The notes beneath the pieces were generated by a model. That model did not search any database and was not told the DNA's origin. It saw only the letters and a program-made list of their open reading frames with translations. A DNA stretch of 45,683 nt from Candidatus Nealsoniibacteriota bacterium (GTDB taxonomy: Bacteria; Patescibacteriota; Minisyncoccia; Minisyncoccales; JAUWAW01). The stretch lies in assembly GCA_030601865.1 (NCBI GenBank), contig JAUWAW010000004.1, forward strand, positions 1 to 45,683, read 5' to 3'. A program made the position numbers and the translations under genes. This document shows, piece after piece, positions 15,263 to 22,710 of this stretch. The stretch's first letter is position 1, and every line of letters begins with the position of its first letter.

Positions 15263-16300
15263 TTACAAAACGACTGCTTTTTCTTTTTCTTCCTTGCGTT
15301 GCTTCAAGAAATCGCGTAAAAATTCAAACAGTATGCCTGCCAAAGGAATGGCCAGGACTGCTCCCAAAAAGCCCCAGAGTTTTCCGCCAACAAACAAAGC
15401 AACCAGGACTAAAACCGGAGGGATGCCAATAAATTTCTTGCTTAAAATCGGAGTAAGAATATTGCCTTCAATCTGCTGAATTAAAACAAAAACAATCAGA
15501 ACGAAAACTGCTTGCAGAGCCGAACTCAGAGAGACAATCAAGAAAATGAGAATGCCGGTGATAAACGGGCCAACAAAAGGAATAAAATTTAAAATACCAG
15601 CCAGCAAACCCAAAGAAAAGGGATACTTTACGTCAAAAAGCAGAAAAGCAATATAGGAAGCCACACCGACAAAAAGACAAGCCAATATTCTTGAAAGAAA
15701 CCAGCCACTCACCTTTCGCTGACACTTTCTCCACAGATTAAGGACATAGACCTCATATTTCTTTGGAGAAAAAAGAGATAGAGTCCTCTCGGCTGCTTTT
15801 TCTTCTAAAGAAAGATAGATAGCCACGGCAATAACAAAGATGGTTGAAAAGATGCCTCCGAAAATAGCAAAGAGGGCACTAAAGATACTGCCAGCCATTC
15901 CCTCCAGGGTCTTGCCAAAAGCATCTAAAAAACTTTCTACATTCTCAAAGGCCTGAAGCCCGAGCCCCTTCAGGGGAGGAGAAATCTTTTCAAAATATTG
16001 AGGAACCAGCTGAGAAAACTGTTGAATTTCTTGAATAAATAAAGGAAGTACTGCATAAACTGATAAACTGATAAATCCAAGGGCGGCCACATAAATAAAA
16101 ATAATTGCCAAGGTTCTCGGAAGCCGTTTTCTGTGTAAAAAATCAATGGCCGGGTTAAACAAAACAGAAATTATCAAAGCGAAAATAAACCAGATTAAAA
16201 TATCTCTGAGCAGAAAAACAAGATAAAAACAGACAATGGCTAACGCAATCTTGAGAATAGTAGACCAGGATATGTCTAAAAAACGGTCGCCGTTCATCAA
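15263..16300 (-). CDS. AI-2E family (PerM-like) transporter
   Basis: Multi-TM 345 aa; LVLVALFVGGKLWGFLGAVLAIPLAGIL signature. Confidence 0.85.
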   Translation of the reverse strand: MMNGDRFLDISWSTILKIALAIVCFYLVFLLRDILIWFIFALIISVLFNPAIDFLHRKRLPRTLAIIFIYVAALGFISLSVYAVLPLFIQEIQQFSQLVPQYFEKISPPLKGLGLQAFENVESFLDAFGKTLEGMAGSIFSALFAIFGGIFSTIFVIAVAIYLSLEEKAAERTLSLFSPKKYEVYVLNLWRKCQRKVSGWFLSRILACLFVGVASYIAFLLFDVKYPFSLGLLAGILNFIPFVGPFITGILIFLIVSLSSALQAVFVLIVFVLIQQIEGNILTPILSKKFIGIPPVLVLVALFVGGKLWGFLGAVLAIPLAGILFEFLRDFLKQRKEEKEKAVVL

Positions 16301-16301
16301 A

Positions 16302-17570
16302 TTAAAAAGTTCTCAATAACTGCTCAAGGCTTTTTTCGTTCTTAAGTGGGCCAACCAGGGCCAAATTTAATTTTTGGGCCTGGAAAATGTCTTGAGCAAT
16401 TTTTAAAATATCGTCTGGCTTTACTTTATTAATTTTAGCATAGATTTGTTCTAAAGTTAAAACCTCTTTTTTGAGTAGTTCTTGCAGGCCATAAAAAGAA
16501 GCCTGGGCATCAGAAGATTCTAAAAGCAAGACGGTTTTTCCCTTAATATAATCTTTGGCTTTTTTAAGTTCTGTTGGGGCAATCTTTCTTTGAGAAACTT
16601 TCTTGTATTCTCTTAAAATGGTGGAGATGGCTTTTTCCGCATTTTTATTGTCCACTCCAGCTTGGGTTACTAAAAATCCTGTGTCGGTATTACTATCAGA
16701 ACTGGTGGTTACATAATAAGCAATGCCCAGTTTTTCTCTCACCTCAATAAATAATCTGGAGCTCATCATGCCTCCTAATATGGTGGCTAAAATTTCTTGC
16801 GCGTATCTTTGGGGATGAAAAAGATTGTACCCTCTCACCCCTAAACAAAGATGGGTCTGGCCGGTTTTTCTCTGGTATAAAAGACAGCCAAGCCTTGTTT
16901 GCTTCTCAAGAACCAGCGGTTTTGCATTTGGTTCGCCCTGAGTGATTTTAGAAAAATATTTTTTTGCTTTTTTAAGCGCTGCTGCCGGCGCTATTTTCCC
17001 GGCTATACAAACCACTGTGTTTGAGGCAACATACTGCTTTTTCATATAGTCTAATAATTTTGGGTGTGAAATTCCGGCTACACTTTCTTTGCTGCCAACC
17101 ACATCCCAGCCAGCTGGCTGGTCGCCATATAAGAGCTTATTCCATAAAATGCCAACATAACTCATCGGGTTGTCAAAAATCATATTAATCTCCTCAATAA
17201 TGACTCCTTTTTCTTTTTTAATCTGTTTTTCTGGCAGTAAAGAATTCAAATAAATATCTGAAACCCAGTCCAAAGCCAAATCAAAATGGGGAAGAGCCAC
17301 TTTGGCAAAATAGCCGGTGTATTCTTCTGAAGTGAAAGCATTGTAAATGCCGCCAACCCTGTCTAAAGTTTCGGCAATGGCTGTAGTTGAGGGTCTTTTC
17401 TTTGTGCCCTTGAAAAACATATGCTCCAAAAAATGGGAAATGCCGCTTATTTCTTTTTTCTCATATTTGGAACCAGTGCCAACCAAAACCAAAACCGTCA
17501 CTGCCTGAGTGTTTTTTTGAGGAACAATAATAATTCTTAAACCATTGGCAAGCGTTGTTTTCTTGAACAT
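16302..17570 (-). CDS. M16 family zinc peptidase
   Basis: ISHFLEHMFFKGT (HxxEH-type), GGIYNAFTSEEYTGYFAKV. Confidence 0.95.
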   Translation of the reverse strand: MFKKTTLANGLRIIIVPQKNTQAVTVLVLVGTGSKYEKKEISGISHFLEHMFFKGTKKRPSTTAIAETLDRVGGIYNAFTSEEYTGYFAKVALPHFDLALDWVSDIYLNSLLPEKQIKKEKGVIIEEINMIFDNPMSYVGILWNKLLYGDQPAGWDVVGSKESVAGISHPKLLDYMKKQYVASNTVVCIAGKIAPAAALKKAKKYFSKITQGEPNAKPLVLEKQTRLGCLLYQRKTGQTHLCLGVRGYNLFHPQRYAQEILATILGGMMSSRLFIEVREKLGIAYYVTTSSDSNTDTGFLVTQAGVDNKNAEKAISTILREYKKVSQRKIAPTELKKAKDYIKGKTVLLLESSDAQASFYGLQELLKKEVLTLEQIYAKINKVKPDDILKIAQDIFQAQKLNLALVGPLKNEKSLEQLLRTF

Positions 17571-17571
17571 A

Positions 17572-18072
17572 TTATTTTTCTATATCCACAATAATCCTTA
17601 CCGGATTTTCCAAAGCATGAAGATAAAATTTTGCGTCTCTATTTAAGGCAATAGTATAGGCAGCAGATGAATCATCATAAGTTATTTCGCGCGTATAAGA
17701 GGCAACTACTTCATCATTAACTATAATTGGCTCCTCTGCTTTATTTCCTGTAAAATCTCTCCGCACCCCGCCTATAAACAATTTAATTAGTCTGGCGCTT
17801 GGCCAAAACTCTGCCGTGGTAAAAGGCACTACTTTGGCCTCTCCAAAATCAAAAACAATTCTGTAATAATCTTTATGGTCAGTATGTCTAATATCCTCTA
17901 AAATCAATCCATCGGTCAGCTCGCCGACTTGCTGTTTATCAAAAGAATATTTGCCGGCCGGCTTAGCAGCTTCCTCGGCTGGTGCTTGTAATTGTTGATA
18001 CACCAAAACTCCAGCAACAATTACTGCCAAAATAATTAAAATCCAAATTCTAGAAAAACCTTTTTGAGGCAT
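17572..18072 (-). CDS. Membrane-anchored AMIN-like domain protein
   Basis: N-terminal TM; DYYRIVFDFGEAK...YTIALNRDAKFYLHALENPVRIIVDI. Confidence 0.6.
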   Translation of the reverse strand: MPQKGFSRIWILIILAVIVAGVLVYQQLQAPAEEAAKPAGKYSFDKQQVGELTDGLILEDIRHTDHKDYYRIVFDFGEAKVVPFTTAEFWPSARLIKLFIGGVRRDFTGNKAEEPIIVNDEVVASYTREITYDDSSAAYTIALNRDAKFYLHALENPVRIIVDIEK

Positions 18073-18117
18073 AAATTAACGAGAACGGTTCACATTATAT
18101 TCCATATTCTATATTTC

Positions 18118-18153
18118 TGGTTCAAATTATGACGATCGTCACGATTTGAACCA
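18118..18153. repeat. 36-bp CGATCG-core palindromic element
   Basis: tggttcaaattatgacgatcgtcacgatttgaacca. Confidence 0.8.
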
Positions 18154-18157
18154 CTTT

Positions 18158-18229
18158 TTATTCTAATCTTTCTCTTAAAATTTCCGGTAAATCTTTTATT
18201 TTTATTCTTTCTTGTTTCATTGTGTCGCG
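18158..18229 (-). pseudogene. Detached glyS 3'-end fragment
   Basis: RDTMKQERIKIKDLPEILRERLE*; about 40/43 nt identical to the glyS 3' region at 19242-19282. Confidence 0.75.
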
Positions 18230-18277
18230 CTATTCTTAGGGCTTTCTAACTTTTATAAGTTTTTTACCCTTTTCCAG

Positions 18278-18640
18278 TTATTTCTTATCTAAAGTGATTA
18301 ACTCCAGATTATAATCATAAGCAAGTGCAACATAGATAGCATCGGCACTTTTAAGCTCTGTTTAGATAATAATCCAGGCAGCAAGATTTGCTAAATGATT
18401 ATCTATGGGAACAAAAGAAAAATTAGGGAGCATCCTCAGGGCCATTGAAAATCCATAGGCAGTTTTTGGATCCTTCGTAGCTCTTGCCAATGCTGAAGTT
18501 ATTTCTGGAATAACAATCTCTGGAAGAAATATCTTTAGGTTTTCTTCTCTCACTAACTCCAAAAAAGCCCTACTTTTAGAAGAATAGGGCTCCTTCGGAC
18601 GTTGAGCATTAACAATTACACTGGCATCAAGACAGTACAT
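18278..18640 (-). pseudogene. PIN-domain (VapC-like) toxin with in-frame TAA
   Basis: MYCLDASVIVNAQRP...NLAAWIII*TELKSADAIYVALAYDYNLELITLDKK*; stop at 18362-18364, same frame continues through the conserved C-terminal motif. Confidence 0.75.
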
Positions 18641-18644
18641 AGAA

Positions 18645-18821
18645 TTATTGACGTTCTTCCTTAAGAATCTCAAAACTCTTCTTCTTTGTCTTCCATAAGC
18701 GATCAATCTTTCTGCCTATCTTTTCTAAATTTAGCCAGGCATTTCTATAACTATTAGGGTCTACTTTCAGTTGAATTCTCAACCTTTGATATTCTCTTGT
18801 AGGAGTAATTACATTTGTCAT
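18645..18821 (-). CDS. Putative antitoxin partner (58 aa, below ORF-track cutoff)
   Basis: MTNVITPTREYQRLRIQLKVDPNSYRNAWLNLEKIGRKIDRLWKTKKKSFEILKEERQ*, 4 nt before the PIN ATG. Confidence 0.6.
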   Translation of the reverse strand: MTNVITPTREYQRLRIQLKVDPNSYRNAWLNLEKIGRKIDRLWKTKKKSFEILKEERQ

Positions 18822-18917
18822 ATATTTTATATTACTCTTAAATTAAATTTATGTCAACCAAAAAACTTAGAAAATCCCTATTTTATATCTACTCCAAAAA
18901 GCGAAATGTTGGCCCCG

Positions 18918-19157
18918 TTACTCATTCTCACGTTTTTCCATTTTTTCTTCGATCTTTTTAATTCTGCAATCTAAATAACCCAAGCCGAAAATTACTGCGG
19001 TGATAAGAAGACCTAACCCTGCAAGCGTAAGATACCATTTGTAATGCCAGGTATTAGTATTGTCGCCCCAAATTATATGTGTAGCTCCAAGAAATGTAAA
19101 AATTATTGCCAATATCTTCAACCACTTACCTGGTTTTTTTAATTTGGCCTTGGGCAT
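18918..19157 (-). CDS. Small two-TM membrane protein
   Basis: MPKAKLKKPGKWLKILAIIFTFLGATHIIWG...WYLTLAGLGLLITAVIFGLGYLDCRIKKIEEKMEKRENE. Confidence 0.55.
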   Translation of the reverse strand: MPKAKLKKPGKWLKILAIIFTFLGATHIIWGDNTNTWHYKWYLTLAGLGLLITAVIFGLGYLDCRIKKIEEKMEKRENE

Positions 19158-19166
19158 AAATTTGGG

Positions 19167-19202
19167 CCAAAACTCTGCTGCTACATAGCAGCAGAGTTTT
19201 GG
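19167..19202. terminator. Perfect 16-bp-stem hairpin downstream of glyS
   Basis: ccaaaactctgctgct-acat-agcagcagagttttgg. Confidence 0.6.
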
Positions 19203-19207
19203 CGATT

Positions 19208-20536
19208 TTAGTTCTCTAATTTTTGTTTGAGGATTTTTATTAAATCTTTGATTTTTATTCTCTCTTGTTTCATTGTGTCGCGGTCGCGAAGAGTGAGGTC
19301 GTCTTGTTTTAAGCTTTCGAAATCTATTGTGAGACACAGAATGGTGCCAATCTCGTCTTGGCGGCGGTAGCGGCGGCCGATGGAGCCGAGTTCGTCATAT
19401 TGGCAAGTGAAATGGGGTTTTAATAATTGATAAACTTCTTTGGCTTTTTTAACTAATTTGGGTTTGTTGCGCACTAAGGGCAGAACAGCTACTTTTATGG
19501 GCGCTAATTTTTTATCAATTTTAAGAACCACTTCAACTTCTTTGGCTGCCTTGGTTGTCTTTGTCCTACCGCCTTTGATTTCTTGATAGGCCTCACATAA
19601 AAAAGCTAAAAAGCTTCTCCCTACTCCCCCAGAAGTTTCAATAATGTAAGGGAAATATTTCTCTTTTGTTGTTTCGTCATAATATTTCAAATCCTGCCCA
19701 CTGTGCTTTGCATGATTAGACAAATCCCAATCTCCTCGGTTATGGACGCCCTCAATCTCGCCCCAGCCAAAGGGAAAATGATATTCAATGTCTACCTGTC
19801 TTTGAGCATAATGAGCTCTCTTGCCTGCTGGAATTTCTATCGCTCTTAAATTTTCTTTTTTAATACCTAAATTTGTGTGCCATTTTATTCTTTCTTTTTT
19901 CCAATAATCAAAGAATTTGTTGGCTTCCTTTGGATGGCAAAACCATTGCATTTCCATTTGCTCAAACTCTCTAGCTCGAAAAATGAAATTTCCGGGCGTA
20001 ATCTCATTCCTAAATGCCTTGCCAATCTGAGCTATTCCAAAAGGAAGTTTCTGCCGCATGGAATTTAACACATTTTCAAAATTGACATAAATGCCCTGAC
20101 AGGTTTCAGCCCTTAAATAAGTAACTGCTGCTTCATCTTCTATCGGCCCAACAAAAGTTTTCATCATTAGATTAAATTTTCTTGGCTTTGTAAGTTCGCC
20201 TCCGCATTCAGGACACTGATTCTTTTCAAGTTCATCTTTCTTAAATCTCTTGTGACACTTTTTGCATTCAACCAATTCATCAGCAAATCCAGCCGTCAAA
20301 TGCCCCGAGGCCTGCCAAACTCTTGGGCTCATTAAAATAGCAGCATCCAAGCCAACTATATCTTCTTGTTTTTTTGTCATCTCAGCCCACCAGACCTTTT
20401 TGATATTATTTTTCATTTCCACCCCCAAGGGCCCAAAATCATAACAAGAACCAAAGCCGCCATAAATTTCTGACGACTGGAAGATAAAACCACGTCTTTT
20501 GCATAATGAGATTATTTTTTGCATTTGAATTGGCAT
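19208..20536 (-). CDS. glyS: Glycyl-tRNA synthetase (alpha2 type)
   Basis: GFIFQSSEIYGGFGSCYDFGPLGVEMKNNIKKVWW; IAQIGKAFRNEITPGNFIFRAREFEQMEMQWF. Confidence 0.95.
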   Translation of the reverse strand: MPIQMQKIISLCKRRGFIFQSSEIYGGFGSCYDFGPLGVEMKNNIKKVWWAEMTKKQEDIVGLDAAILMSPRVWQASGHLTAGFADELVECKKCHKRFKKDELEKNQCPECGGELTKPRKFNLMMKTFVGPIEDEAAVTYLRAETCQGIYVNFENVLNSMRQKLPFGIAQIGKAFRNEITPGNFIFRAREFEQMEMQWFCHPKEANKFFDYWKKERIKWHTNLGIKKENLRAIEIPAGKRAHYAQRQVDIEYHFPFGWGEIEGVHNRGDWDLSNHAKHSGQDLKYYDETTKEKYFPYIIETSGGVGRSFLAFLCEAYQEIKGGRTKTTKAAKEVEVVLKIDKKLAPIKVAVLPLVRNKPKLVKKAKEVYQLLKPHFTCQYDELGSIGRRYRRQDEIGTILCLTIDFESLKQDDLTLRDRDTMKQERIKIKDLIKILKQKLEN

Positions 20537-20539
20537 AAT

Positions 20540-22198
20540 TTATTGAACAACGCCTTGTTGTTCTTTTACCGTTTTGTCATCCGGCAAACTAGTGTCAATG
20601 GCAGGCATGTCGCTGGTCACGGTCTCTTCGGTCCACTGGTCCTCACCAGTAATCTGGGCTTCACCAATAATCTGCGCTGTCTTACCTCTCTGAATCGGGG
20701 TAGGCCTCAAAGAAATCTGGAAAGCACAGGACTGGGGCTCCATTATAGGGGTTTGTCCATCCCCTAAATCTCCAATCTCCCAGATTATCTCCCTTGAGTC
20801 AGAATCAAAGGTTAACCGTGTATCTTCAGGGAAAATTTGACCGGTTAGTGTTACATTAATGGGCAGAACAGCTTTCACTTTTACATTCTTAACATCGTTA
20901 CAACAGTTCTCCATCTGCCAGATAATAGTATAGGTTGTTGCCTTTCCTACTTTTGGAGGAATGGGACCCTGATTACCAAAAACCTCATCTTCAAAATAGC
21001 CTGCCTGGTAGAACTCTAATTTTGAATTTATTTTTGTTTCAAATTCTTCTTTAATTTCAGAAATAATGACCTTATTGCTTAAAAGAGCATTTTTCTTTGT
21101 AAAACCGCCCGGCTCTATCTCTTTTAGCTTGAGCCAGAATTCAACCTTCCCTTCCTCGCCCCTGTCTAAAAACTGAAGCTGAGCCACATTTCGCCAATCC
21201 CAGATAATTGATTTCTCCTCTCTATTAACTTGGCCGGATTCAACTCTTAAAGTGGGGAGGTCAAAAACGTCGTCGCTTAATTTGCTAATCAAAAAGAGGT
21301 GACGAAAGGGTTCTTCTCCCATATTTCTGAAGAAAATTTCATAATGGAGCCAGTCGCCGGGATTAGCTGTGTAATCTTCTTGGCCATTTATTCTTTGAAA
21401 AACAGAAAGTAAGGGCTTTATAATTTTAACTCCCCGGCTTGTTTCTTTTAACAAAACAAAGTCATTTTTTTGCCAAACTCCTAAAGAAGCTTGAAATATT
21501 TTTTGTTCGTTGAGCTCGCCTGACAACCTTCCTTTGACCTCAATCCTGCCGCCCTCTGCCTTATTCAAACCTCCCAGCTCCCATTCTGTTTCATCCAAAC
21601 CTGAAGGCCGACTCTCCTGGAACTCAAAACCTGAAGGATAGTTCAGTTTCACCCTGAGATCAGAAAGGGGGTAATCTAAACTGGAGAAATAATTTAAAGA
21701 GAAGTTAATTTCTCTGCCTGATTCTAATTTTGAAGGGAGGTCAAGTTCAAAGCTCAAAAGAACATGTTTTATCACTGTGGTCAGGGTTGTCTCCGACTCA
21801 TAAAAAGCTCTCAAGTTTTTTGGCCGATAAGAAAGCAGGACTTTTGCTTTTTTTACCTCGTTTTCTTCACCCAAAAGCCGAGCTCTAAATTGATAACTCT
21901 TTTCTTCTCCAGGATAAATATCTTCCAAAGGGATTTGCTCTCTCAAGGCGCCGCCTTCTCCTACCAAAGAATATTCTGGATATTCAAAAATCAGTTTGGC
22001 ATCTTCTAAAGTGATATGGCCATTGTTCTTATATTTTACTGTCCACTCTACCTCTTCCAATAATTGAACTTCTGAGGGCCCTAAAATCTCCAAACGTAAA
22101 AGACCTTTGGAGTAAATGTTTTTTTGCCAGTACCAATAGCCAACTATCCCGGCCATTACACTTAGAATTATAAGAAAGAGAATAAATTTGCCTTTCAT
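20540..22198 (-). CDS. Membrane-anchored protein with Ig-like/DUF11-like repeats
   Basis: N-terminal TM; repeated beta-domain patterns (VEWTVKYKNNGHITLEDAKLIFEYPEY; LHYEIFFRNMGEEPFRHLFLISKL; TTYTIIWQMENCCNDVKNVKVKAVLP). Confidence 0.6.
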   Translation of the reverse strand: MKGKFILFLIILSVMAGIVGYWYWQKNIYSKGLLRLEILGPSEVQLLEEVEWTVKYKNNGHITLEDAKLIFEYPEYSLVGEGGALREQIPLEDIYPGEEKSYQFRARLLGEENEVKKAKVLLSYRPKNLRAFYESETTLTTVIKHVLLSFELDLPSKLESGREINFSLNYFSSLDYPLSDLRVKLNYPSGFEFQESRPSGLDETEWELGGLNKAEGGRIEVKGRLSGELNEQKIFQASLGVWQKNDFVLLKETSRGVKIIKPLLSVFQRINGQEDYTANPGDWLHYEIFFRNMGEEPFRHLFLISKLSDDVFDLPTLRVESGQVNREEKSIIWDWRNVAQLQFLDRGEEGKVEFWLKLKEIEPGGFTKKNALLSNKVIISEIKEEFETKINSKLEFYQAGYFEDEVFGNQGPIPPKVGKATTYTIIWQMENCCNDVKNVKVKAVLPINVTLTGQIFPEDTRLTFDSDSREIIWEIGDLGDGQTPIMEPQSCAFQISLRPTPIQRGKTAQIIGEAQITGEDQWTEETVTSDMPAIDTSLPDDKTVKEQQGVVQ

Positions 22199-22710
22199 AT
22201 TATGATGGAATTAAGATAGTCCTCTAAAGAAATATTTGTCTCTTTGCTGATATGTTCGGGGTCATACCCCTGAATAGCCAAAAACTGCCAAAGAAAGTAG
22301 TGATACAATAATCCCAAGTTATTATCAGCCGTACTATTCAATCTGCGAAAAACCTCTTTAAATAATTGCCAAACTTTTTCATCTTTTTCCTGGCCTTTAA
22401 TTAGTTTATCAAAAACAGAGGCGATTTGATAGGCAATTTTGAATTTTTCTAAATTATTTCTGATAGGTTTAAACTTATCAACCAACAAAGCATCAGTCAA
22501 GGTTTTATAACCTTTACCCTGAACAAACTCAATCTCGCTCAGATAAAAAAGTTCCATTCCCCCTCTTAGTTTTGATTTAATCTTTCTGACGGACTTAGCC
22601 ATTATCTCCAGCCGACCGAAATCCTTGGTAAAAATCGTGAAAACTTGGTCCGCCTCCCTACGGTCTTCTTTTTTCAAAACTATCCCTTGAGTACGATAAT
22701 GTGTAAACAT
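22195..22710 (-). CDS. recO: DNA repair protein RecO
   Basis: MFTHYRTQGIVLKKEDRREADQVFTIFTKDFGRLEIMAKSVRKIKSKL. Confidence 0.85.
   Translation of the reverse strand: MFTHYRTQGIVLKKEDRREADQVFTIFTKDFGRLEIMAKSVRKIKSKLRGGMELFYLSEIEFVQGKGYKTLTDALLVDKFKPIRNNLEKFKIAYQIASVFDKLIKGQEKDEKVWQLFKEVFRRLNSTADNNLGLLYHYFLWQFLAIQGYDPEHISKETNISLEDYLNSIII

Noticed and set aside
18918-19337. 139-aa ORF starting within glyS
   Set aside because: The upstream part overlaps glyS in another frame; the ATG at 19157 gives a coherent two-TM protein.
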